From Streptosporangium carneum (GTDB lineage Bacteria; Actinomycetota; Actinomycetes; Streptosporangiales; Streptosporangiaceae): 64,000 bases of DNA. A model generated the notes under the pieces. That model was not told the DNA's origin. It made no database searches and saw only the letters and a program-made list of their open reading frames with translations. The stretch covers positions 558,001-622,000 of the forward strand of contig NZ_BSEV01000002.1 in the NCBI RefSeq assembly GCF_027922005.1, read 5' to 3'. A program made the translations under genes and the position numbers. How positions within the stretch are numbered: position 1 is the first letter of the stretch; every line of letters starts with the position of its first letter. Below are positions 27,756 through 36,500 of the stretch, one piece after another.

Positions 27756-28493
27756 TCATTCCCGCGAGAATCCGGCTGGGGCTGCTTTACGGGTCGGGGT
27801 GGTGAGGCTCGCCACGGCGGCGACGACCTCTGAGGGGTTGGAGAGGTCGGGGAGGACGACGTCGGCGCCCGCCTCGTGGAGGTCGGCCGCCAGGGAGCGG
27901 CCAGAGGCCACGGCGATCATGGAGGCTCCGGCGATCTTGGCGGCCTGGACGTCCCTGGCCGAGTCGCCGATCAGCACGGTGTTCGTGCCGTCGAAGGTCG
28001 CGCCGTGCTTCTGCCTGGCCCGGCCCTGGGCGACCTGGAGCAGGGTGGCCTTGGGGTAGACCTCCTCGCCGTACCCGCCGACCTCGAAGTCGACGTAGCG
28101 GTCCAGCTTGAAGGCCTCCAGCTTGTGCACGGCGTTGCTCCTGATCGTGCCGGTGAGCACCGACTGGACCGTGCCGCCGAGCCTGCCCACGGCCTTGAGC
28201 GCCTCCGCCGCGCCGGGCATCATCCGGCCGTCCTTGGCCAGGCGCTTGCGGCGGGCCGCGAAGGCCTCGGCCAGGGCGTCGAGGAACCGGGGAAGGTGGG
28301 CGTCCTCGGCGACGATGCCGTTGATGGCGAGCGTCTCGAAGACGATCTCGGAGTCGGGGCGGCCGTTGTGCTGGGTCAGCTTGACCAGGGGCCGTCCGGT
28401 GACCTGCCGGAAGGCGTCGGCGTACGCCTCCCGGGTGACGATGGACACGTCGACCAGCGTGAGGTCGACGTTCCAGAGAACGAGACGGCTAAT
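27756..28493 (-). CDS. HAD-superfamily protein, probable ATT start, Asn in place of nucleophile Asp
   Basis: About 245 residues. The only ATG/GTG/TTG start in frame is GTG 28448, which would cut off motif I. Upstream in the same frame the protein reads ISRLVLWNVDLTLVDV, clearly HAD motif I, and an ATT codon at 28491-28493 stands 5 nt after a perfect GGAGG (28499-28503), so ATT is the likely start. Motif I is N-V-D-L-T: the first Asp, normally the phosphorylated nucleophile, is Asn. Motif II (SVLTGTIRSN), the lysine (YPKATLLQVA) and motif IV (VLIGDSARDVQAA) are present. Phosphatase activity by the usual mechanism is doubtful. A 79-residue cap follows motif I. Confidence 0.8.
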   Translation of the reverse strand: MSRLVLWNVDLTLVDVSIVTREAYADAFRQVTGRPLVKLTQHNGRPDSEIVFETLAINGIVAEDAHLPRFLDALAEAFAARRKRLAKDGRMMPGAAEALKAVGRLGGTVQSVLTGTIRSNAVHKLEAFKLDRYVDFEVGGYGEEVYPKATLLQVAQGRARQKHGATFDGTNTVLIGDSARDVQAAKIAGASMIAVASGRSLAADLHEAGADVVLPDLSNPSEVVAAVASLTTPTRKAAPAGFSRE

Positions 28494-28498
28494 CGTGG

Positions 28499-28503
28499 CC
28501 TCC
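28499..28503 (-). promoter_or_regulatory. GGAGG ribosome-binding site that decides an ATT start
   Basis: GGAGG on the minus strand, five bases before the ATT codon at 28491-28493. There is no in-frame ATG, GTG or TTG between the upstream TGA and GTG 28448. Confidence 0.65.
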
Positions 28504-28608
28504 GGCGTGGGGGGGTGGATGCCCAGATTACGGCCATCACCGACCGCTGATGGTCACCAATGGTGAAACCATCCCTAACCGCGCGGTGGTCGGCGTCGGA
28601 AGAGCGGG

Positions 28609-29241
28609 TCAGGCGTAGTCGATGGCGTCGGCGAGGGTGTCGACGACCGGGACGCCCAGGGCCTGCAGGTCGGCTCGGCTGGTCATGCCGCCGGTGTAGA
28701 GGACGGCCCGCGCCCCGACGTGCTGGGCGGCGTGCGCGTCGTCCAGGCTGTCGCCGATCACGAGCACGTCGGCGGGATCCACGCCGAGGGCCGCGATGTG
28801 GGCGACCATCGAGTCGGCCTTGGGCCCTCCGGCCGCGCTGCGCAGGCCGTCGACCCGGACGAAGTGGTGGTCGATGCCGAACTCGACGACCGTGGGCACC
28901 AGGCGGTCGTGCGTCCACATCGACAGCAGCGACTGCCTGCCGCCCGTCACGCCCCAGGCCTCCAGGGTGGTCAGCGCGTCGGCCGCGAGACCGCACTCCA
29001 GCATCAGCCGGTGGTAGTGGTCGTGATAGGCGATGTCCAGCCGCTCCCACTCGCCGTCGTCGAGGGCGCGGCCGAGCATCCGCTCGTAGGCCGTCCAGAT
29101 CGGGCGCGTGTAGACCGCCCGGAAACCGTCCGCGTCGTAGGCGGCGAGCCCGTAGGGCTCGAAGACGAGGTTCGTGGCGCCGACCACGGCGTCGATGTCG
29201 TGGAAGAGGGTGCCGTTCCAGTCCCAAACGATGTGTCTCAT
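28609..29241 (-). CDS. HAD-family hydrolase, phosphoglycolate-phosphatase-like
   Basis: A 210-residue HAD protein beginning MRHIVWDWNGTLFHD, in which the first Asp (nucleophile) is kept and the second is Asn (D-W-N-G-T), a substitution common in this subgroup. The helical cap occupies about residues 15-85. Motif IV is VLVIGDSLDDAHAA. The likely reaction is hydrolysis of a small phosphate ester. ATG 29241 has GAGGG upstream; the open frame continues 34 residues without conservation. It lies between another HAD gene and a small hypothetical, all on the minus strand. Confidence 0.87.
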   Translation of the reverse strand: MRHIVWDWNGTLFHDIDAVVGATNLVFEPYGLAAYDADGFRAVYTRPIWTAYERMLGRALDDGEWERLDIAYHDHYHRLMLECGLAADALTTLEAWGVTGGRQSLLSMWTHDRLVPTVVEFGIDHHFVRVDGLRSAAGGPKADSMVAHIAALGVDPADVLVIGDSLDDAHAAQHVGARAVLYTGGMTSRADLQALGVPVVDTLADAIDYA

Positions 29242-29311
29242 ATCGCCCTCAAGCGTAGCCATCCCTCTCGCGACGCGAGCACCCCGACAGACGCAGGCCC
29301 TCAGGCTTCCT

Positions 29312-29374
29312 CGACTGTTCAACCCGCCGAACCGACTGTTCAACCCACCGAACCGGCTGTTCAGCCCACAGGGT
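29312..29374. repeat. Three tandem 21-bp repeats, each with a GTTC-N8-GAAC dyad
   Basis: Units start at 29312, 29333 and 29354 and begin CGACTGTTCAACCC; the third is more divergent. The first two contain the inverted pair GTTC...GAAC with 8 bp between. They lie upstream of the HAD gene that starts at 29241. A cluster of operator sites or a slipped repeat are both possible. Confidence 0.8.
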
Positions 29375-29496
29375 CGGAAACCTCCCCGCGGAGCGGCCTC
29401 TTCTGATCACCCGCCCGGGAACCACCCGGCGCCGCGAGGCCCAGGCACGGTCACCGGGTGGGGTCAGGCCGCCGAAGGCGGGTGGGACGGTCGCGG

Positions 29497-30003
29497 TCAC
29501 CCGACCAGGTCGGGGATCTCCTGGGTGGCGTACCACAGCAGTTCGTTGGCCTCTGCGCCGTCCAGGACGAACTTGGCGTCGTCGTCGCCGAGGTCGGCGG
29601 CGGGCAGCGCGGCGAGGGCCGCCTCGACGTCGCCCGTCGCGGACTCGTCGTCCACGTGGACCGCGGCGATCCTGTCCAGCGGGACCGCGACGGCCAGCCG
29701 TACCCTGGCGCGTTCCTCCAGGTCGACTCCGGCGCTCACGTCGCCGTCCGGCACGTCGGCGGCGATCACCACCCGGCGGGCGGGCGCCTCGACTCCGTCG
29801 GTCCTGTCGGCGGCCAGCATCCGCAGGGACGCCCTGGCCGCCTCGGTCAGGGCGACGTACTCCAACTCCTCGGTGTCACCCGAGACGTACCACTCGATCA
29901 ACGCGGGGGTCACCGCGTAGCCGGTCAGCGGGGCCGGGCCGAGCTCCCCCACGGTGGCCACGCGAGCCAGCGCCGGAAGCGTGCACGGCAGGTAGACGCG
30001 CAT
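29497..30003 (-). CDS. Conserved actinobacterial hypothetical protein (resembles DUF6912)
   Basis: A 168-residue soluble protein starting MRVYLPCTLPALARVATVGELG and ending LLWYATQEIPDLVG. These N- and C-terminal signatures match, from memory, a widespread actinobacterial family listed as DUF6912; the assignment could not be checked. There is no membrane segment or catalytic motif that I recognise. The protein is acidic in its C-terminal half (DDESATGD, DLGDDDAKF). It lies among HAD-family genes on the same strand, with a repeat-rich gap upstream. Confidence 0.75.
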   Translation of the reverse strand: MRVYLPCTLPALARVATVGELGPAPLTGYAVTPALIEWYVSGDTEELEYVALTEAARASLRMLAADRTDGVEAPARRVVIAADVPDGDVSAGVDLEERARVRLAVAVPLDRIAAVHVDDESATGDVEAALAALPAADLGDDDAKFVLDGAEANELLWYATQEIPDLVG

Positions 30004-30311
30004 CGATGCCTCGATCTATCTCTCCGACATCGGCGCCGGTTCGGCGCCGATCACCCAACGAGTGTGCCAGCCCGGACGACCCGGTCGCGAGGTACGGCGC
30101 GATCCGGGCGTGACGCACGGCGTGTCCCGGTCGTGCGGGACACGGGAGGACGTCGTGCGGGAGGCGGGGAGCCGTGGTCCTGCGGGACGAGGGGACGTCA
30201 TGCGGGACATGGGGACGGAGGGGAGGACGCGGGGACGTCGTGCGGGACGCGGGAAGACGGCGGGGAGGGCGCGGGGACGAGGAGGCGGGCGGGGGTGGAG
30301 GCGGGCGCTCG
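30004..30311. repeat. Purine-rich gap with dispersed repeats around GACGTC
   Basis: The 308-bp gap is strongly purine-rich on the plus strand from about 30140. GACGTC(G/A)TGCGGGA occurs at 30149-30162, 30194-30207 and 30234-30247, and further partial copies (TCGTGCGGGACACG at 30131-30144, CCTGCGGGACGAGG near 30180) surround them. No gene is recognised. Confidence 0.7.
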
Positions 30312-30956
30312 TCAGCGCAGGGGCACGCCGAAGAGCCTCTCCAGTTCGGTGATGGTCTCCTCCGGATCCCGGTGGTGGACGCCGACGATGCCGAGGGCGC
30401 GGGCGGCGGCGACGTTGGCCTCGATGTCGTCGACGAACACGCACTCGGCCCCCGCCAGGCCCACCCTGCCGAGCGCGTGCTCGAAGATCCTCGACTCCGG
30501 CTTGCGCATGCCGACCTCCCCCGAGATCACGATCGCGTCGAAGAACTCCGCCCAGTCCTCGCGGGGATACTCGTTGGCCCAGGAGTTGGACAGCAGGCAG
30601 GTCCTCAGTCCGGCCGCGCGGGCCTCACGGAGCATGCCGTACATCGACTCGGCCCGGCGGAACCCGGCGAACATCCTGTTCAGCAGCCCCTCGGCGACCG
30701 GCGGCACGCCGTCCGCGGTGATCAGCCTGGCCGCCAGGTGCCGCTCGAACTCCAGCCCGGAGATCTCGCCCCGCTCCAGCGCGTGGATGACGTTCTCCCC
30801 GTCCACCCCACCCTCGTAGGCGTGCTCGATGAGCCCGCGCATGACCCCGCGGTAGTGGACGGCGTCGATCCGGTCGGCGGCGATCCACTCCGCGACCGCC
30901 TCGGTCATGCCCGTGGTGAGCACCCCAGCCCAGTCGATCAGCACACCCTTGAGCAT
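30312..30956 (-). CDS. HAD-IA family hydrolase
   Basis: A 214-residue HAD protein starting MLKGVLIDWAGVLTTGM, with D-W-A-G-V as motif I, so the second Asp is Ala-shifted as in some haloacid dehalogenase/epoxide hydrolase-type members. Motif II is TCLLSNSWAN, the lysine is in GMRKPESRIFEHAL, and motif IV is CVFVDDIEANVAAA. A clear AAGGAGG ribosome site at a spacing of 5 fixes ATG 30956. The substrate is unknown. This is the third HAD gene within 3.2 kb on the same strand. It is divergent from the acyl-CoA dehydrogenase. Confidence 0.88.
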   Translation of the reverse strand: MLKGVLIDWAGVLTTGMTEAVAEWIAADRIDAVHYRGVMRGLIEHAYEGGVDGENVIHALERGEISGLEFERHLAARLITADGVPPVAEGLLNRMFAGFRRAESMYGMLREARAAGLRTCLLSNSWANEYPREDWAEFFDAIVISGEVGMRKPESRIFEHALGRVGLAGAECVFVDDIEANVAAARALGIVGVHHRDPEETITELERLFGVPLR

Positions 30957-31038
30957 CCGGCCTCCTTCGTGAAACCCGTTCCAGATTAGGCGTGCCCTGC
31001 GAGGGGGCCCGGAAAGGGGTGGTGCGAAACTGGCGGCC

Positions 31039-32241
31039 ATGGACTTCGCGCTCAGCACCAAGGCGGAGGAATACTTCGCCAACCTGACCGATTTCATGGC
31101 ATCGCATGTGTATCCAGCCGAGTCGGTCTACCACGGATGGCGGCTCGCCAGAGGCCACGACGACCACACCCTGCCCCCGGTCGTCGAGGAGCTCAAGGCC
31201 GAGGCCCGCTCACGTGGTCTGTGGAACCTGTTCCTGCCTGACGTCTCGGGCATGTCGGTGCTCGACTACGCCAGCCTCGCCGAAGTCACGGGCCGCTCCC
31301 CCGACCTCGCCCCCGAGGCGCTGAACTGCGCCGCCCCGGACACCGGGAACATGGAGGTGCTGCACATGTTCGGCTCGCCCGAGCAGCGGGCCCGCTGGCT
31401 CGACCCGCTGCTCGCCGGGGAGATCCGCTCGGCGTTCGCGATGACCGAGCCCGGGGTCGCCTCCAGCGACGCGACGAACATCACGACCTCCATCACCCGC
31501 GACGGCGACGAGTACGTGGTCAACGGCCGCAAGTGGTTCATCACCGGCGCGGCGGACCCGCGCTGCGAGATCATGATCGTGATGGGCAAGACCGACCCTG
31601 AAGCGCCCGCGCACCGCCGGCAGTCGATGATCCTGGTCCCGGTGGACACCCCCGGCGTCGAGGTGGTCCGCCACCTGCCGGTGTTCGGCTACCAGGAACA
31701 GCACGGCCACTCCGAGATCGTCTTCACCGACGCCCGGGTGCCCGCCGCCAATCTGATCGCCGAGGAGGGCGACGGCTTCCGCATCGCCCAGGCCCGTCTG
31801 GGTCCCGGCCGCATCCACCACTGCATGCGCGCCGTCGGCATGGCAGAGCGCGCCCTGGAGCTGATGTGCGCCCGCGCCGCCAACCGTGTGGCCTTCGGCC
31901 AGACCCTCGCCCAGCAGGGCGTGGTGCAGCAGCAGATCGCCGAGTCGCGCCTGGCCATCGAGCAGGCCCGGCTGCTCACCCTCAAGGCCGCCTGGCTGAT
32001 CGACACCGTCGGCGCCAGGGCCGCCGCCGCCGAGATCTCCGCCATCAAGGTCGTCGCCCCCAGGATGGCCTGCGAGGTGATAGACCGCGCCATCCAGGTT
32101 CACGGCGGCATGGGCGTCTCCGACGACGTCCCGCTCGCCGCGATGTACGCCCAGGCCCGCGCGATGCGCATCTTCGACGGTCCCGACGAGGTGCACATCC
32201 GGACCGTCGCCCGCCGGGAGCTCAAGCCCTACCTCTCCTGA
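31039..32241 (+). CDS. Acyl-CoA dehydrogenase (ACAD10/11-like)
   Basis: A 400-residue flavoenzyme with the usual acyl-CoA dehydrogenase plan: helical N-domain, a middle beta-domain with SAFAMTEPGVASSDATNI and KWFITGA for FAD and substrate binding, and a C-terminal helical domain with RVAFGQTLAQQGVVQQQIA, QVHGGMGVSDDVPLA and the FDGPDEVH segment characteristic of the ACAD10/11-like group. It would introduce an alpha-beta double bond in an acyl-CoA and pass electrons to ETF. Chain length is not evident. It is monocistronic, and its stop codon lies at the edge of a CCCTCCCGA repeat array. Confidence 0.93.
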   Translation: MDFALSTKAEEYFANLTDFMASHVYPAESVYHGWRLARGHDDHTLPPVVEELKAEARSRGLWNLFLPDVSGMSVLDYASLAEVTGRSPDLAPEALNCAAPDTGNMEVLHMFGSPEQRARWLDPLLAGEIRSAFAMTEPGVASSDATNITTSITRDGDEYVVNGRKWFITGAADPRCEIMIVMGKTDPEAPAHRRQSMILVPVDTPGVEVVRHLPVFGYQEQHGHSEIVFTDARVPAANLIAEEGDGFRIAQARLGPGRIHHCMRAVGMAERALELMCARAANRVAFGQTLAQQGVVQQQIAESRLAIEQARLLTLKAAWLIDTVGARAAAAEISAIKVVAPRMACEVIDRAIQVHGGMGVSDDVPLAAMYAQARAMRIFDGPDEVHIRTVARRELKPYLS

Positions 32242-32320
32242 TCCCTCCCGAATGCGTCCCTCCCGAATGCGTCCCTCCCGACTCCTGATCCCTCCCGACG
32301 CCTGATCCCTCCCGACGCCG
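32239..32320. repeat. Tandem CCCTCCCGA array starting at the acyl-CoA dehydrogenase stop codon
   Basis: CCCTCCCGA occurs at 32243, 32258, 32273, 32290 and 32307 (steps 15, 15, 17, 17). Two of the later units repeat TGATCCCTCCCGACGCC, so the stop-codon context TGATCCCTCCCGA itself is the repeat unit. The remaining bases to 32607, before the next gene, hold no recognised gene. Confidence 0.82.
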
Positions 32321-32607
32321 CCGAACCCCGATCTCTCCCACGCCTCGGTCCCGATCTCCTTCCTGCCGCTCCCTGCCACTCCGGACCCTCTCGACGCCCC
32401 CGCGCTCCTGCCGCGCCGAACGAACGCCGCCACCCTGAATATTCATGACCAGATGTCCGTTTTGTAATTAAAGGGGCGTTTCGGGAACGTGGGTCGAGGA
32501 AGGTTATGAGGATGGCCCCAAAGCCAGAGAACCGCGGGTGAGAGGCGTTCTCGCCTCTCGCGCGCACCACCTTCGAACCGATCCCTCGACTCCTGTGAGG
32601 AGGGGCC

Positions 32608-33501
32608 ATGACCGTAAGCCAGACAGGCGGCGGAGCGCGCGGCCGTAGCACGGCGTCGAAATCCACCACGCCCGCCGAGCGGAAACCCGCGGCGGGGAAA
32701 GGCGCGGCGCGGACCTCGGCGGAGACATCCGCGGGCACGGGAGCCGGCGCGAAGGCCGCCACGACGACCACGCCGGGCACCGCCACGGACACCACCGGGG
32801 CCAGCGGCCTGCACCCCGGCAGGACAGACGAGCAGACCGCCGCAGAGGTCACCGAGCCCGCCATCACGGGGACGACCTCGACGGAGGATCCCACCGCGCA
32901 GGCGAGCGTGGCGCGCAGGAGCAGGGCGCGGACCGCGGCGGAGAAGGCCATGGCGGAGACGAATGTGGCGGAGAAGGCCACAGCCCGCAAGAGCGCCACG
33001 ACGCGGACCGCCGCCCAGCGGACCGCCACGACGCAACGCGCCACCGCCACCCGGCGGACCGCCACGACGCAACGCGCCACGACCGCGCAACGGAGGAACA
33101 CCGCGCAGAAGCTCGCGGAACAGCCGCCGACGGAGCAGGAGCCCCTCTCGCGCCCGGTCGCCGCGCACACGGCGCCGGAGCAGCCGCCCTCGGCACTCGG
33201 GCACGACGGCGGCGAGAAGACGCTGAACCTGCCCATGATGACCGTGCGGTTCCACCGCCCCAGCCTCCCCAACCTCCACCTGCCGCGCGTCAGCAGGCAG
33301 GAGGCGGGCCACGCCGTCGACGCGGCCAGGTCGTTCCTGCCTCCGCCCGAACGCATCGTCTACTACGGAGGACTCGGCGCGCTCGCCGTGGCGGGGGTGC
33401 TCGAGTGGCCGGTCGCCGCCGCCATCGGGGTGGGCACGGTGATCGCCCAGCGCGCCCGCAGGAGGGACCAGCGCACGGGGCCCGGCCCGGTGCACCGATG
33501 A
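32608..33501 (+). CDS. Basic Ala/Thr/Arg-rich repeat protein with hydrophobic C-terminus, partner of the P-type ATPase
   Basis: A 297-residue protein with GAGGAGG ribosome site. Residues 1-170 are low-complexity Ala/Thr/Arg/Lys sequence, including repeated RTATTQRAT units; the DNA has a 27-bp block repeated with period 36 (from 33018 and 33054). The conserved part seems to be the C-terminal about 90 residues: VRFHRPSLPNLHLPRVSRQEAGHAVDAA is followed by LPPPERIVYYGGLGALAVAGVLEWPVAAAIGVG with one or two membrane spans and a basic end. It precedes the P-type ATPase gene by 66 bp and is probably co-transcribed, so a regulatory or membrane-adaptor role for the pump is likely. Biochemical function unknown. 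Confidence 0.75.
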   Translation: MTVSQTGGGARGRSTASKSTTPAERKPAAGKGAARTSAETSAGTGAGAKAATTTTPGTATDTTGASGLHPGRTDEQTAAEVTEPAITGTTSTEDPTAQASVARRSRARTAAEKAMAETNVAEKATARKSATTRTAAQRTATTQRATATRRTATTQRATTAQRRNTAQKLAEQPPTEQEPLSRPVAAHTAPEQPPSALGHDGGEKTLNLPMMTVRFHRPSLPNLHLPRVSRQEAGHAVDAARSFLPPPERIVYYGGLGALAVAGVLEWPVAAAIGVGTVIAQRARRRDQRTGPGPVHR

Positions 33502-33567
33502 CCTGATGACCCGTTGAAGGACGCTACGGCCGGTCGGCCCGAGCATTCCCGTCCGGTGGAGGGCCGA

Positions 33568-36500
33568 ATGTCGCTGTCGCGTGTGCTCACGCTTTCCGCG
33601 GAAACGGTGTGGGGGGTCCTGCCCGCCCCCCTCAGGAACGCGCTGCCGCGCGCTCGCGCGGTACGGGCGACCTCCGGCGGGTTCCACGTCGACCTGCGCG
33701 CGATCGGCGGTCCGGGCACCGAGCGGCTGGCCCGGCGGCTGGAGGCGCTGCTGCTCGTGCTCGACGGAGTCGAGCGGGCGGAGGTCAACGGCGCCCTCGG
33801 CGCCGTCTTCGTCGGAGGCGACAGTGAGGCGGTCGACCTGGAGAGGCTGCTGTCGATCGTCGAGGAGCTCGACGGCGGGGAGGAAGGGGAGGACGAGGAG
33901 CCGGACGAGCTCGGGGAACCCGGCGAGGAAGCGGAGGAACAGGGGCCGGGGCCGTCGATGTCCCGGGTGGTCGAGCAGCACACCCGTGCGGGCATCCGGC
34001 TGGGCGCGAGCCTCCTCGGCGCCGGTCTGGCGCTCGCCGGGCGCGCCGCCCGCGTCCCGCCGCTCTCGCCCGTCGTTCCCACCCTGCTGCACCTGGCCGA
34101 GTCCACCCCGGCGATCCGCGCGGAAATGGAACGCCGTTTCGGCCACCACACCGCCTCCGCCCTGTTCACGACCGCGAACGTCGTCACCAACACGCTCGCG
34201 TTGCGCCCGCTGGGGCTGCTGGTGCACTCGGTCTCCGCGGCGAGCCGGTACGCGGAGGCGCGCGACGCGCGGAGGGCCTGGGAACTGCACGCCCAGGAGC
34301 TGTCCTCCAGGGAGGGGACCTACCGGCACACCCGCACGACCAGGAGACCGCGCCCGGTCCCCCCTGCCGCCAGTCCCGTGGAGCGGTTCGAGCGCCTGGT
34401 GAGCCCGGCGGCTCTGGGCGCCTCCGCGCTGACGCGCGTGGTCAGCGACAGCCGCAGGCGGGGGCTCGCCATGATGATCGCGACGACGCCGAAGGCGGCG
34501 AGGGCGGGCCGCGAGACCTTCGCCTGCGCGGTCGGGCGCGCCCTGGCGCGGCGCGGCGCGGTCGTCGTCGACAGCGCCGCGCTGCGGCGCATGGACGGCG
34601 TCGACACGGTGATCCTCGACGCGGCCCTGCTCGGCACGGGCTCGTGGACGGTCGAGCGGGTCGTGCCGCTGGCGGAGGGCGTGACCGCCGACGAGGTGCG
34701 CGCGCTGCTCCCCGGCCTGATCGACGTCACCGCCCCCGTGGCACGCGGGGAGCGCGACCTGTGGGCGGCGGAGCCGCTGGCCAGGTCCGCCGACCTGGCC
34801 GCTCTCATTCCCGCGGACGCCCCTGAGTGGAGGTCCCTCGGCCTGCGTCCGGTGCGCGTGACAAGACAGGGCGTCCCGGTCGCCGTGGCCGGTCTGGCGC
34901 CGGAGCTTCATCCTCTGGCCGAGGCGCTCGTCGCGACGGCCGCGAAGACGTGCGCCGTGACGGTCGCGGGCGGCGACCGGGAGATCGGCAGACGGCTGGC
35001 CGCCGACAGGGTCGTGTCCGACGGGCGCAGGCTGGCCGCCCGGGTCCGCGCGCTTCAGGCGGGCGGTCACGGGGTCGCGGTGGTCTCCGGACGTCACGCG
35101 GCCGCGCTGGCCCAGGCCGACCTGGGCGTCGGCGTGCTGGACGGCCCGGAGCGCGTGCCGTGGGACGCGGATGTGATCGGCGACCTCGACGCCGCCCGCC
35201 TGCTGCTGAGCTGCCTGGAACCCGCGAGGAGGACGAGCGAGCGGTGCGTGAGGCTCAGCGTGGCGGGAGCGGTGGCCGGGGCCGTGCTGACGGCCACGGC
35301 CCCCAGGAGGGCGTCCGTGCACAGCGCCCAGATGGTGAGCGACGGCACGGCGCTGGCCGCGATCGCCGTCGGCGAGTGGGCCGGCCGTGACGCGGGACGC
35401 CTGACGCCCGTGATCCGCGTCGATCCCACCCCCTGGCACGCCATGCCGGTCGAGGACGTCCTGTCCAGACTGGGTTCCTCACCGGACGGGATCACCGTGG
35501 CCGAAGCCGCAGGCCGCAGGCCCCCGCCGCCTCCCGGGACGCCCGACGAGGCCGATTCGCTGCTCCGCGCGTCCGTGGAGGAGCTGTCCAACCCGCTGAC
35601 CCCGGTGCTGGCGGCCGGGGCGGGCGTGTCGGCCGTGCTCGGATCGCTCTCCGACGGGGTGCTGATAGCCGCCGTCATGGTGGTCGACGCGCTCATCGGC
35701 GGAGGCCAGCGGTTCGCCGCGAACCGGGCGGTGCACCGCCTGACCGAGACCGTGACGGAGCGCGTACGGCTCCGCCGCCCCGGCCGGACCGCCTCCTCTC
35801 CGCCCCGTCGTGACGCGCCCGACGCCGGGGCCGTCGGCTCCCCCACCGCCGAGGCGACCACCGCGGGCGAACTCGTGCCCGGCGACGTCATCGAGCTGCG
35901 GGCGGGCGACGCCGTGCCCGCCGACTGCCGCGTGCTCACGGCCGTGGGCCTGGAGGTCGACGAGGCGGGGCTGACGGGCGAGTCGCTGCTGGTCACGAAG
36001 GCGCCCGAGCCGGTCGACGCCTCCGCGGTCGCCGACCGGAGCTCGATGGTCTACCAGGGCACGACGGTGGCGGCCGGTCACGGGCTCGCCGTGGTCGTGG
36101 CGGCGGGTGAGGAGACGGAGGCCGCGCGTACCGCCAGGCTGTCGGCACAGGAGCCGCCGCCTGGCGGGGTGCAGCTCAGGCTCAGGGCGCTGAGCCGCAG
36201 GATCCTCCCCGTGGTGATCGGCTCAGGCCTGGTGCTGCTGGTCGCCGACCTGCTCCGGGGACGATCGTTCTCGCAGGCGATCGCCCCCGCCGTGAGTCTC
36301 GCCGTCGCCTCGGTGCCCGAGGGGCTGCCCTTCGTCGCCTCCGCCGCCGAACTCGCCGCCGCCAGGCGGCTGTCGACCCGCGAGACCCTGGTGCCCAACC
36401 CCTCCACGATCGAGGCCCTCGGCCGGGTGAACGTGCTCTGCTTCGACAAGACGGGCACGCTGACCGAGGGACGCATCAGCCTGCGGCGCGTCTCCGACGG

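Noticed and set aside
28448-28448. GTG 28448 as the start of the HAD gene
   Set aside because: It would delete HAD motif I, which is present in frame just upstream behind a good ribosome site.
29312-32320. CRISPR array
   Set aside because: Tandem units of 15-21 bp are directly adjacent without unique spacers and no cas genes are near.
32443-35439. Minus-strand open frame of 998 codons opposite the basic repeat protein and ATPase
   Set aside because: The long run of Arg/Gly/Pro without domain motifs is a codon shadow. The plus-strand ATPase has clear catalytic motifs over the same DNA.
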